Source: UBA3941 sp002385665
Lineage (GTDB): Bacteria; Bacillota; Clostridia; Caldicoprobacterales; UBA3941
Direction: 5' to 3'
Assembly (NCBI GenBank): GCA_050949255.1
Contig: JBMNFJ010000017.1
Location: forward strand, 62,001-126,000
Length of the DNA: 64,000 nt
The notes below the pieces were generated by a model, which did no database searches, had not been told where the DNA came from, and saw nothing but the letters and a program-made list of their open reading frames with translations. Shown here piece by piece: positions 1 to 8,551 of the stretch (its first letter is position 1; every line of letters begins with the position of its first letter). A program made the position numbers and the translations under genes.

Positions 1-786
1 TACCCTGCCGCTGTCGGTTCGGCTTAGGATCTTTATCTTCTTATCCAGGTTGGATGATGTTAAGCCGCTCTTTGCGTATTTGGAGTTAAAGATTCTGACA
101 AATTCCTGTTTTGTGAAGGATACGGTTGCCCGGTACCGTGGTGCTCCCTCCTCACCGGGACTATCCACCACCTTGTAATAGGGAAGGGATGCTGAGAAAA
201 CTTCCGCCACATCCTCCGTCTTGCCATTGCTGGTGGAGTAGAAGAACACCTCGATAGGCTCTCCCATATAGGTCATGATGTAACCCCTGGTCTCTTCCAC
301 AGCCTGCCTTATCTTCTGGCTATTCTCCTCATACCTGTCCCCCCAGTTTTTCCTCTGTTGGGACTCGGGTATCCATGCCTGGCAATGGATGTATTCGCTG
401 CAGACATCCGCCCCCTTGTGCTTGCTGCAACCGCGTCCCCCATAGGAGCGGAGCTTTCGGACCGCCAAGGTTCTGGCAGCAACCGCCTGGGCCTTTAGGG
501 CTTCCATCTCAAAGGATGAGGGCATCTCGGCCGCTACTACCCCTACTACATATTCCTCCAGGGGCATATCCTCCAAAGTCTTGGTATAGTGATTATACAG
601 GGTTATGGTAGGTTCTATATATTCTTCCTTGCTATTTTGTACATGGATAATATCCCTGTCGCTTTGATCCTGAAAATCAGGTGGAGGCTCGTGGGGCTCC
701 TTTGTAGAGAACAATCCAACCACCAATGAAGGTAAGATCAGTATAATAACAACAATAAACAATATAATATCAATCCAATATCTCAT
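1..786 (-). CDS. spoIID: Stage II sporulation protein D (partial, 3' end outside window)
   Basis: SpoIID is the membrane-bound lytic transglycosylase that works with SpoIIM and SpoIIP to thin septal peptidoglycan during engulfment; it is sigma-E controlled in the family. The window holds residues 1-262 and the C-terminus lies beyond base 1. One membrane anchor spans about residues 7-26. The core contains AAEMP, where Glu87 fits the catalytic glutamate, and H123/C129/C135, which has the H-x5-C-x5-C spacing known for the zinc site of clostridial SpoIID. The ATG at 786 follows AAAGGCGAGG. It lies downstream of murA and ywmB, the same order as in Bacillus. Confidence 0.93.
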   Translation of the reverse strand, partial: MRYWIDIILFIVVIILILPSLVVGLFSTKEPHEPPPDFQDQSDRDIIHVQNSKEEYIEPTITLYNHYTKTLEDMPLEEYVVGVVAAEMPSSFEMEALKAQAVAARTLAVRKLRSYGGRGCSKHKGADVCSEYIHCQAWIPESQQRKNWGDRYEENSQKIRQAVEETRGYIMTYMGEPIEVFFYSTSNGKTEDVAEVFSASLPYYKVVDSPGEEGAPRYRATVSFTKQEFVRIFNSKYAKSGLTSSNLDKKIKILSRTDSGRV

Positions 787-940
787 AGGCCTCGCCTTTC
801 ATATTCAAATTCCTGTAGTTTTTGCCAGATACTATTTAGGATATGATATATTTATTGTGTTTAGAACATGAAAAAAGGAGGCCAAATTATTGGGATTGGA
901 AATTTGGGTTGAATGGGAAGGCTACCAGGGACCCAAGAGG

Positions 941-2191
941 TTACGGGATACGGTGGATCGTGGCTCCCAGCTTGGCAAACTTCTCTTCGATCCTATAATA
1001 ACCCCTGTCTATGTGGTAGATATTGGATATCTCCGTTTCCCCCTTGGCCACCAGACCAGCCAGTACCAAAGCCGCACCTGCCCGAAGGTCAGTTGCCCTG
1101 ACCTTGGTGCCGGTTAGCTTTGTTACGCCCTCGACTATGGCACTTCTGCCTTCGATCTTAATATTGGCACCCAGCCTTTTAAGCTCGTTGACATGCATAA
1201 ACCTATTCTCAAATACGGTTTCGGTTATTATACTGGTTCCCGGAGCCAGGGCTACCAGGGCCATCATCTGGGCCTGCATATCCGTGGGAAAGCCGGGGTA
1301 GGGCAAGGTCTTTATGTCTATAGGGTTTAGAATGTCAGGACCACACACCCTTATACCTTCGTCCTCTTCAATAATTACAGCCCCTGCCTCCTTTAGCTTG
1401 GCCTCGATGGGCTTCAGATGGTCTATCAGGGCATTTTCCAACAGTATATTCCCACCGGTCATGGCTGCCGCTACCATAAAGGTACCGGCTTCTATCCTGT
1501 CGGGTATCACTGAATGGATGGCTCCGTGGAGGGATTTTACCCCCTCTATCCTGATAGTTCCGGTTCCGGCCCCCCTGACGTTTCCGCCCATGGCGTTTAT
1601 AAAGTTGGACAGGTCCACTATTTCCGGCTCTTCAGCTGCATTTTCGATAATGGTCTGGCCTTCGGCAAGGGTTGCAGCCATCATGATATTTTCAGTGGCT
1701 CCTACGCTGGGAAAGTCCAGATAGATCTTGTTACCCTTAAGACCATTGGCCTTGGCTTCGATATACCCGTGTCCCAGGGTTATCTCGGCTCCCAAAGCGG
1801 AGAAGCCCTTTAAATGGAGGTCTATGGGCCTGCTGCCGATGGCACAGCCCCCCGGCAGGGATATCCTCACCTGTCCAAAACGGGCCAATAACGGTCCCAT
1901 AACAAGAAAGGAAGCCCTCATCTTCTTTACAAGCTCATAGGGGGCTTCCCCCAGGTAAATATTCCTATTATCAATAGTAATGGTATGATTCCAAATATTA
2001 ATCCTTGAACCAAAACACTTAAGTACCTCACAGGCCACGTGTACATCCTCCAGCAGGGGGGCTTCCTCCAGAGTGCATACTTCGCTGGTCAGAAGGGAGG
2101 CGGCCATAATCGGGAGTACCGAATTCTTTGCGCCGTGGATTCTTACTGTGCCCGTAAGGGGCGGGCTTTGCTTTACAATTAATTTAGCCAC
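941..2191 (-). CDS. murA: UDP-N-acetylglucosamine 1-carboxyvinyltransferase
   Basis: First committed step of peptidoglycan precursor synthesis: transfer of enolpyruvate from PEP to UDP-GlcNAc in the cytoplasm. The 416-residue protein is full length for the EPSP-synthase-like family. N-terminal KNS appears in HGAKNSVLP, and the catalytic cysteine is C116 in LPGGCAIGSRP, so the classical fosfomycin target residue is present. The start is GTG at 2191, placed 6 nt after AGGAGG. It lies between ywmB and spoIID; in Bacillus the murAA copy holds this position. Confidence 0.97.
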   Translation of the reverse strand: MAKLIVKQSPPLTGTVRIHGAKNSVLPIMAASLLTSEVCTLEEAPLLEDVHVACEVLKCFGSRINIWNHTITIDNRNIYLGEAPYELVKKMRASFLVMGPLLARFGQVRISLPGGCAIGSRPIDLHLKGFSALGAEITLGHGYIEAKANGLKGNKIYLDFPSVGATENIMMAATLAEGQTIIENAAEEPEIVDLSNFINAMGGNVRGAGTGTIRIEGVKSLHGAIHSVIPDRIEAGTFMVAAAMTGGNILLENALIDHLKPIEAKLKEAGAVIIEEDEGIRVCGPDILNPIDIKTLPYPGFPTDMQAQMMALVALAPGTSIITETVFENRFMHVNELKRLGANIKIEGRSAIVEGVTKLTGTKVRATDLRAGAALVLAGLVAKGETEISNIYHIDRGYYRIEEKFAKLGATIHRIP

Positions 2192-2321
2192 AGTTATCCT
2201 CCTTATGCTAATTCAACGGATTGTTTCAAACAATAATTCGCATGACAGCTCTATATAGTCCTTATCCCATTTGAAAGGCCTATATGGATTAATTCCGTGC
2301 AAGTAATATAAGTTCTGTAAA

Positions 2322-3077
2322 TCAATACTCCGTGGTTATAAGGGGGGTACCTATCCAAATATAGGTCTTGTCCACATATTCATTATATCTGGATGCAATT
2401 TGAAAGTTGATGCCGTCCATAGGTGCTGTATCAATCATGGGGGAATATCCGGCTATGCTTACCAGCCCATCATCTTCCATGATTTGAATGGCCTTCCCAT
2501 TCATCCCCTGGATTATATCCCTTACCAAAGACGCTCTCTCTTCGGCGGTTAATTTTCCTTGAATGTTACCTGTAAAGGTGGCGGTTATAAGGGGACTGGC
2601 CTTGATGCTGTGAAAATATTCTTCCAGTTGATCCATAAGGGTTCGACTTGCTGAAAAATGGCCATTGTTTTCTACATTTATGACCATATGGGTGTTCCTT
2701 CCACCGGATATGATTATATCATATTTCAGCCCATTTTTGCCATTTTTCTGTAAATTTATTCTCCCGGTTTTTTCATAATCACATAAGATGATCTCCGGGT
2801 CAATATCCAAATCCAGGCAGTTGCCGACATTTACAAGTATCCCTACCAGGTCCTCGTCAGATATATCCCCCAAATCCACAGCAGCCCAGGCGCTTATATC
2901 CGTCTTTATCCAACGGCATCCGGCCCTCTTAAAAAGGTTGTCCATTATGTCCTGTCCATGGATGTCACCCCAAGCCTTGGCCTCTTGTCCTTCCCGCATA
3001 TGCCCCGGATGGAGCATAGTACATAAGGTCATAATAATTATTCCAATAATCCAAAATTTATACTTCAAGGCTATCAC
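2322..3077 (-). CDS. ywmB: YwmB-family (TATA-box-binding-like fold) protein
   Basis: A 251-residue exported or membrane-anchored protein with a hydrophobic N-terminus (about residues 9-24). The rest resembles the YwmB family, whose members carry a TATA-box-binding-like fold; the biological role is not established. The assignment is strengthened by position, because ywmB-murA-spoIID is a conserved trio. Start choice is uncertain: GTG at 3077, or TTG three codons later, which sits better behind GGCGGGTGAT. Confidence 0.75.
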   Translation of the reverse strand: MIALKYKFWIIGIIIMTLCTMLHPGHMREGQEAKAWGDIHGQDIMDNLFKRAGCRWIKTDISAWAAVDLGDISDEDLVGILVNVGNCLDLDIDPEIILCDYEKTGRINLQKNGKNGLKYDIIISGGRNTHMVINVENNGHFSASRTLMDQLEEYFHSIKASPLITATFTGNIQGKLTAEERASLVRDIIQGMNGKAIQIMEDDGLVSIAGYSPMIDTAPMDGINFQIASRYNEYVDKTYIWIGTPLITTEY

Positions 3078-3174
3078 CCGCCAACCCGTACTTATATTTT
3101 GGATTATTGCCGAAATAAAACTTTATATACTTTTCAAGAACCGGAAATTACAAATTAGGCCAGGGTATCCACAA

Positions 3175-3825
3175 CTAATCCAATTGTACTCCATCAATCT
3201 CAGCCAGCTGGCTCATCAACACCTTCTTATCTATATGGCGGGGCATCTCCACCAGAAAATCGGCAACTGCCCACCCGTCATCGCTGGGTAATAATTTGAT
3301 CTCCCTGATTTTAACGTTGAATGCGCCCATGACATCGGTCACCCGGCCTATTATCTCCGGGGTATTGCTTAGTTCCAGGGATATTTTGGTAGAACCCCTG
3401 TCCTGAAAGAATGACAGCTCAATCTTCTTAAGGAATATTAAAATTATATATACCGCAATCCAAGTTGCCAGGGCACCCAAATAGAAGCCCGCTCCAATTG
3501 CCAGGCCCAGACAGGCTACAACCCAGAGGGTGGCGGCAGAGGTGAGTCCCCTGACACTGGAGCCGTAATGAATTATGGTTCCCGCTCCCAAAAAACCTAT
3601 GCCGCTGACCACCTGGGCTGACAGCCGGGTAGGATCCAAATTTACAAGATGATGATACTTGTCAAAAATAAACTCAGATGTCAGGAAAACCAGGGCCGAC
3701 CCTACACACACCATGGTATGGGTTCTAAAACCGGCGGGCCGATCTCCCCTTTCCCTCTCTGCGCCTATGGTACCCCCAACTACCAGGGCAAGTACCAGTC
3801 GCAATACTACTTCCTCCCACCTCAT
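3175..3825 (-). CDS. MgtC/SapB family membrane protein
   Basis: About 216 residues: an N-terminal hydrophobic MgtC/SapB domain with several membrane helices (residues about 5-125), including the family signature GAERERGDRPAGFRTH near residue 20, and a soluble C-terminal ACT-like domain (about 135-215). MgtC proteins are linked to Mg2+ homeostasis and in some pathogens inhibit the F-type ATPase. That is notable because this gene lies next to the ATPase operon, but a functional link here is only inference. The ATG at 3825 is 9 nt behind AGGAGG and is preferred to the upstream TTG/ATG codons. Confidence 0.85.
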   Translation of the reverse strand: MRWEEVVLRLVLALVVGGTIGAERERGDRPAGFRTHTMVCVGSALVFLTSEFIFDKYHHLVNLDPTRLSAQVVSGIGFLGAGTIIHYGSSVRGLTSAATLWVVACLGLAIGAGFYLGALATWIAVYIILIFLKKIELSFFQDRGSTKISLELSNTPEIIGRVTDVMGAFNVKIREIKLLPSDDGWAVADFLVEMPRHIDKKVLMSQLAEIDGVQLD

Positions 3826-3884
3826 ACACATCAACCTCCTAACTGCATTATAATTCTATCTATTCAAGTCCCGGATAAATATGA

Positions 3885-3915
3885 TAAAAAAATGCAGATT
3901 CAATATGAATCCGCA
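3885..3915 (-). terminator. Terminator of the V-ATPase operon overlapping the subunit D stop codon
   Basis: On the minus strand a 10-bp stem with one G-U pair (TGCGGATTCA / TGAATCTGCA, loop TAT) is followed by seven T. The 5' arm is made of the last sense codons of subunit D and the stop codon TGA lies at the loop/3' arm, so translation termination and hairpin folding overlap. Confidence 0.8.
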
Positions 3916-4559
3916 CTTTTTTCTTTCCGCTCCTCTATCATGTCCTTAACCTTCATAAGCCTGGTGCGGCTGCTTCTCTCATCCTCATCCATCTTCATGG
4001 TTATATACCGGATGGTCTCCTCCAATTGGGGGATCATGATATATTCCAAAGCATTGACCCGCCGCCTGGTCTTTTCTATCTCATCCGCCAGCATCTGGCA
4101 GGTCTTCTCTATTTCGGCCAGCTCCAGCATACGGGATAAAACCCCCGACAGGGTCACTATGGCCCCATCCAGCTCAGCAGAGGTTGACACAAAACCGTAA
4201 GGGTATGAGGATAAGCCCTCCTGGCTTTTTTCCTCATAATCTATCCTGGGCACGTCCACATTCATGATATTCCTCTTTGAGATTTTCAGCTCCACTTCCC
4301 GGGTGGGGTACATGACCGCCTCTTCCAGGACCTCCGGAGACATAACTGCCCTAGCCATCACAAAATCCCCCAGGGCACTTGTAAGCTCTGCCTCCACTTG
4401 CTCCCTCAGGGACTTATTCTTTCTAATCAGTTCAATGAATCGCCTCATCATCTCGTCCCGCTTATCCTTTAGGAGCTTGTGCCCCCGTACGGCCACGGCC
4501 AGACGTTTTTTTAGGCGACTAAGCTCCACACGGGTGGGATTGACTCTTAGAACAGCCAT
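3900..4559 (-). CDS. ntpD: V-type ATP synthase subunit D
   Basis: Central rotor-shaft subunit of the A/V-type ATPase, linking the A3B3 head to the membrane rotor (the counterpart of F-type gamma). The 219-residue protein has the two long terminal helices typical of the family; the N-terminal NPTRVELSRLKKRLAVA region is diagnostic. It is the last gene of the ATPase operon, starting 3 bp after the end of subunit B, and is followed by a stop-overlapping terminator. Confidence 0.96.
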   Translation of the reverse strand: MAVLRVNPTRVELSRLKKRLAVAVRGHKLLKDKRDEMMRRFIELIRKNKSLREQVEAELTSALGDFVMARAVMSPEVLEEAVMYPTREVELKISKRNIMNVDVPRIDYEEKSQEGLSSYPYGFVSTSAELDGAIVTLSGVLSRMLELAEIEKTCQMLADEIEKTRRRVNALEYIMIPQLEETIRYITMKMDEDERSSRTRLMKVKDMIEERKEKSADSY

Positions 4560-4562
4560 ATC

Positions 4563-5951
4563 CTACTCATTCCCTTCCTGGGTTTGGGGCAGGTACTTAT
4601 CCAGGTATTCGTCCCTGATACGCCTTAGCTCCGTCCTGGGCAGGATGGATAAAAGCTCCCATCCTAAGTCCAAGGTCTCCTCGATGGAGCGGTCGGTTTC
4701 GTAACCCTGGGATACGTAGCGCTTTTCGAACTCGTCGGCAAACTCCGCGTACAGCTTATCCACATCGCTCAGGGCTGCATCACCCAGTACCGCCGCCAGC
4801 TCCTTGGCCTCCTTGCCCCTGGCATAGGCTGCAAACAGCTGGTTCATGGTATCCGCATGATCTTCCCGGGTCTTGCCTTCCCCAATTCCCTTGTCCTTCA
4901 GCCTGGACAGGGAGGGGAGTACATCGATGGGGGGCACTATGCCCTTGCCATGGAGATCCCTGCTTAAGATAATCTGTCCCTCGGTAATATAGCCCGTTAA
5001 ATCCGGGATGGGATGGGTTAAATCGTCCTCGGGCATGGTCAGAATGGGGATCTGGGTTATGGAGCCCTCTTTGCCCCTTATCCTGCCGGCCCTCTCATAC
5101 ATGGTAGCCAGGTCCGTATACATATAGCCGGGATATCCACGCCGGCCGGGAACTTCCTTCCTGGCTGCTGAGATCTCCCTTAGGGCATCCGCATAGTTGG
5201 TTATATCCGTGAGGATGACCAGGACATGCATCCCCAAATCAAAGGCCAGATATTCCGCTGCCGTAAGGGCCATACGGGGGGTCGCTATACGCTCAATGGC
5301 CGGATCGTTGGCCAGGTTCATGAACAGTACCGCCCTATCTATAGCCCCGGTCCTTCTAAAGTCCGAAATAAAGAAGTCCGCCTCCTCGAAGGTTATGCCC
5401 ATGGCCGCAAAGACCACGGCAAAGTTGCTCTCACCGCCCAATACCCTGGCCTGACGGGCAATCTGGGCCGCCAGCTGAGCATGGGGCAGGCCTGAGCCGG
5501 AGAATACCGGCAGTTTCTGTCCCCGAACCAGGGTGTTAAGGCCGTCGATGGCAGAAATCCCCGTCTGGATAAACTCCGAGGGATAGTCCCTGGCAGAGGG
5601 GTTAATGGGTTCCCCCTCTATATCCAACCTCTTTTCTGCGATGATCCTGGGGCCTCCATCCAGGGGTCTTCCCATTCCGTCGAAGACCCTGCCCAGCATA
5701 TCGGGGGACACCGCCAGCTCTATACTCCTGCCTAAAAATCTGGCCTTGCTTGTGGAAATCTGAAGACCTTGGGATCCTTCAAAGAGCTGTACCACAGCCT
5801 TGTCCCCGTCTACTTCCAAAACCCGGCCCATCCGTATTTCTCCGGTCTGTTGCTCTATCTCCACCAGCTCGTTATAGGTGGCACCCTCAACATCCTCTAC
5901 CAGGATAAGGGGGCCTACAACCTCTGTAATGGTCCTGTATTCCTTAAGCAT
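4563..5951 (-). CDS. ntpB: V-type ATP synthase subunit B
   Basis: Non-catalytic nucleotide-binding subunit of the A3B3 hexamer. About 462 residues, usual length. Visible hallmarks are GRVFDGMGRPLDGGP in the N-terminal barrel region and SGSGLPHAQLAAQIARQA where catalytic subunits have a P-loop; the Walker lysine is absent, as expected for B. ATG at 5951 is 8 nt behind GGGAGG, and the gene overlaps the end of subunit A by 8 nt, which suggests translational coupling. Confidence 0.97.
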   Translation of the reverse strand: MLKEYRTITEVVGPLILVEDVEGATYNELVEIEQQTGEIRMGRVLEVDGDKAVVQLFEGSQGLQISTSKARFLGRSIELAVSPDMLGRVFDGMGRPLDGGPRIIAEKRLDIEGEPINPSARDYPSEFIQTGISAIDGLNTLVRGQKLPVFSGSGLPHAQLAAQIARQARVLGGESNFAVVFAAMGITFEEADFFISDFRRTGAIDRAVLFMNLANDPAIERIATPRMALTAAEYLAFDLGMHVLVILTDITNYADALREISAARKEVPGRRGYPGYMYTDLATMYERAGRIRGKEGSITQIPILTMPEDDLTHPIPDLTGYITEGQIILSRDLHGKGIVPPIDVLPSLSRLKDKGIGEGKTREDHADTMNQLFAAYARGKEAKELAAVLGDAALSDVDKLYAEFADEFEKRYVSQGYETDRSIEETLDLGWELLSILPRTELRRIRDEYLDKYLPQTQEGNE

Positions 5952-7716
5952 ATTCAAATCCTCCCTCTGTTATCAGGGATGACATTTCCTCCCGCAAATC
6001 CTTCATGATCTCGTCCAGGGTATCCAATTCCTCCTCGGGAACATATTTAGCCCGGCCGATCCTCTCCCTTACGGGCAGATTTACAATTTCACTAAACTCC
6101 GCACCCGCTTCCAGAGCCCTCTGCCCTTGCTTGTGGAACTCCAAAATGAGCCTCAGGAGCTTGTACTGCTTGTTAAGGGAGGTATAGGTATCCACTTCAT
6201 GGAAGGCGTTTTGATGCAGGTAGTCCTCCCTTATGGACCTTGAGGTCTCCAAGGTCAGCCTATCCTCAAGGGAAAGGGCATCGATTCCTACCAACCTGAC
6301 AATCTCCTCCAGTTCAGATTCCTGGTGCAGGAGCCTTACCGCCTCGCTCCTTAGCTGATCCCAATCCTCCGACACATAATCCCTCATCCACTGACTCAGT
6401 CTGTCCAGGTAGAGGGAGTAACTCTCAATCCAGTTAATGGCGGGGAAGTGCCGTCTGTAGGCCAGTGTGGCGTCCAATCTCCAGAATACCTTGACTATAC
6501 GGAGAGTAGCCTGGGTAACGGGTTCTGAAATATCTCCTCCAGGGGGTGATACCGCACCTATGGCGCTTATGGCCCCTTCCCTTTCGTCCTCTCCATAGCA
6601 GATAACCCGCCCAGCCCTTTCATAGAACTCGGCCAGCCTGGAACCTAAATATGCAGGATATCCTTCCTCGCCGGGCATCTCTTCCAAGCGGCCGGACATC
6701 TCACGAAGTGCTTCTGCCCATCTGGAGGTGGAATCGGCCATGATGGCTACGCTGTAGCCCATATCCCTGAAGTATTCCGCAATGGTAATTCCCGTGTATA
6801 TGGATGCCTCCCTGGCGGCAACGGGCATATCGGAAGTATTGGCGATGAGGACCACCCTTTTCATCAGAGGATGACCAGTTTTAGGGTCTACAAGTTCCGG
6901 GAACTCCCTAAGAACATCGGTCATCTCATTCCCACGTTCACCGCATCCTACGTACACGATTATATCCGCGTCAGCCCACTTGGCCAGCTGGTGCTGGACC
7001 ACCGTCTTGCCGCTGCCAAAAGGTCCCGGAACGGCGGCTACCCCACCCTTCGCTACCGGGAAAAAGGTGTCTATTACCCTTTGGCCTGTGACCATGGGAA
7101 CATCCGGCGGTAGTTTTTCCTTGTATCTTCTTCCTATACGCACCGGGGTCCTCTGCATCATGGGGACCTCCACCATCTCCCCTTTTGAATCCCTTATCCT
7201 GGCAATGGGCTCCACAATAGTTGCCATGCCCTGGTGGATCCATTCAACGGTTCCTTCTATCCCCAAGGGCACCATAATCCTATGTTCTACGACCGGGGTC
7301 TCCTGTACCACTCCCAGAATATAGCCCCCGGCCACCTTATCCCCGGGCTTTACCCTTGGGACAAAATCCCATTTCTTAGTGCGATCAAGGGACGGTACCT
7401 CGATGCCTCTGGTGATTCTGTCCCCAGCCCTCTCGCGGATTAAGGTTAAGGGCCTTTGGATCCCGTCAAATATCGATTCTATAAGCCCCGGACCCAGTTC
7501 CACGCTTAGAGGTTCCCCTGTAGACTCTACAGGCTCCCCCGGACCCAGGCCGGAGGTTTCCTCATAGACCTGAATGGATGCCATATCCCCGCGCATCTCA
7601 ATAATTTCGCCAATCAGTCGGCTTTCGCTGACGCGCACCACGTCAAACATCCTGGCATCAGCCATACCCTCGGCAACAACTAAGGGCCCTGACACTTTTA
7701 CAATCCTGCCTTGCAT
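5944..7716 (-). CDS. ntpA: V-type ATP synthase subunit A (catalytic)
   Basis: Catalytic ATP-hydrolysing or -synthesising subunit. 590 residues, typical for A-type subunits with the extra 'bulge' domain (about residues 110-200). The Walker A motif GPFGSGKT lies near residue 230 and is followed by the conserved GCGERGNE segment. In the operon it comes after subunit F on the transcript, but the two are separated by 514 bp carrying a mobile-type repeat, an unusual break in an otherwise tightly packed operon. Confidence 0.98.
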   Translation of the reverse strand: MQGRIVKVSGPLVVAEGMADARMFDVVRVSESRLIGEIIEMRGDMASIQVYEETSGLGPGEPVESTGEPLSVELGPGLIESIFDGIQRPLTLIRERAGDRITRGIEVPSLDRTKKWDFVPRVKPGDKVAGGYILGVVQETPVVEHRIMVPLGIEGTVEWIHQGMATIVEPIARIRDSKGEMVEVPMMQRTPVRIGRRYKEKLPPDVPMVTGQRVIDTFFPVAKGGVAAVPGPFGSGKTVVQHQLAKWADADIIVYVGCGERGNEMTDVLREFPELVDPKTGHPLMKRVVLIANTSDMPVAAREASIYTGITIAEYFRDMGYSVAIMADSTSRWAEALREMSGRLEEMPGEEGYPAYLGSRLAEFYERAGRVICYGEDEREGAISAIGAVSPPGGDISEPVTQATLRIVKVFWRLDATLAYRRHFPAINWIESYSLYLDRLSQWMRDYVSEDWDQLRSEAVRLLHQESELEEIVRLVGIDALSLEDRLTLETSRSIREDYLHQNAFHEVDTYTSLNKQYKLLRLILEFHKQGQRALEAGAEFSEIVNLPVRERIGRAKYVPEEELDTLDEIMKDLREEMSSLITEGGFEYA

Positions 7717-7942
7717 CGGCTATCTTCCCTTTCTCTCAAGTCGGATAGATACCAGCTTCACAAACATAATCCCCAAACCCCGGGTCTTGTGTTTAATATT
7801 GCTGGCATCCAGCCGGACTGTTAAGTATCGTATATACAATAATGATTTAGCATAATTTCTAATGCCATATAGACTATACCGGTAATAGCTAATGAACGCT
7901 AATCTACTTCTTTGTATAGGAGGATGGTTTATACCGTATAGC
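7717..7942. other. Gene-free spacer upstream of subunit A
   Basis: AT-rich sequence without a convincing gene. A degenerate repeat end (TAATAGCTAATGAACGC) starts at 7882 in the orientation of the left end. GGAGGATGG at 7919-7927 can pair with CCATCCTCC at 7953-7961, reaching into the adjoining repeat. This part contains the leader and ribosome-binding site of subunit A. Confidence 0.6.
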
Positions 7943-8230
7943 CTCCACAAATCCATCCTCCCCAGTAGCTTTACTGTTATGTCAAAATGCTTACATACAG
8001 CTAACTGAATTAGTGTGTGTAACGGTAATAGGCTATTGATAAGCGGATGACTTCATTGATTTGGTTAAGAAAACTTGGCTTATGGAATACAGAAAAGCCG
8101 TAGCTTAAGGCAGGACGCCTTAAGAGCTTCCTTCCGGCAGGACGCCGGATTGGAAGCGATAGGCTTTTCAAATGGAATAAGCCTTAGTTTTCTCCAAATC
8201 AATGTCGGAAGTAGCGATCAATAGCCATTA
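7943..8230. repeat. Intergenic repeat, long form, copy A (inside the V-ATPase operon)
   Basis: 288 bp shared with copy B (16318-16605) with three mismatches, all in the first 83 bp. The 205-bp core 8026-8230 is identical in both. The core has inverted ends: TAATAGGCTATTGAT at the left, and the complement of TAATGGCTATTGATCGC at the right. Inside, GATTTGG..AAGAAAACTTGGCTTAT pairs with ATAAGCC..AGTTTTCTCCAAATC as a long hairpin carrying two small stem-loops. No open reading frame, so it fits a non-autonomous MITE-like element. Confidence 0.9.
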
Positions 8231-8551
8231 TCATTCATTCCCAAACAGGATATCGGCGCCTATGGCCTTCTCCACGCTCTTTTTTATCTCCTGAATCCCC
8301 AGACCCAGGCTTCCCTGGTTACCGGGGATCAGTATAATGGCGGGATAGGGGGCGCTCCTGTACCTTTCCAGGGTCTCCTCCATATCCTTGGCCACGGATT
8401 CGGTTATAAAGATCACTGCAAAATTATTCCTGGCCATCTGATTTACAAGCCTGGATGCCTGTTGGGAGTCGGTTACGGGAAAGACGGATAAGCCCAGGGC
8501 TTTGAAGCCCAAAATGGAATCCTTATCCCCTATTACACCTATCTTATACAT
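8231..8551 (-). CDS. ntpF: V-type ATP synthase subunit F
   Basis: Small rotor-axis subunit that binds subunit D in the central stalk. About 106 residues with the CheY-like pattern of the family (YKIGVIGDKDSILGFKALG at the N-terminus, then LIPGNQGSLGLG). ATG at 8551 overlaps the 3' end of subunit C by 8 nt, so translation is probably coupled. An in-frame GTG at 8560 is an alternative start. The stop codon abuts the right end of repeat copy A. Confidence 0.92.
   Translation of the reverse strand: MYKIGVIGDKDSILGFKALGLSVFPVTDSQQASRLVNQMARNNFAVIFITESVAKDMEETLERYRSAPYPAIILIPGNQGSLGLGIQEIKKSVEKAIGADILFGNE

Noticed and set aside
375..611. Plus-strand reading frame inside spoIID
   Set aside because: Antisense shadow; the minus-strand translation is an unmistakable SpoIID.
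2220..2236. ATTGTTTCAAACAAT palindrome upstream of murA
   Set aside because: Short, AT-rich and single; no promoter match that would make it a credible operator.
7720..7956. 78-codon minus-strand reading frame upstream of subunit A
   Set aside because: It runs through the repeat flank, has no family resemblance and no ribosome-binding site; the stretch is better explained as leader plus repeat.
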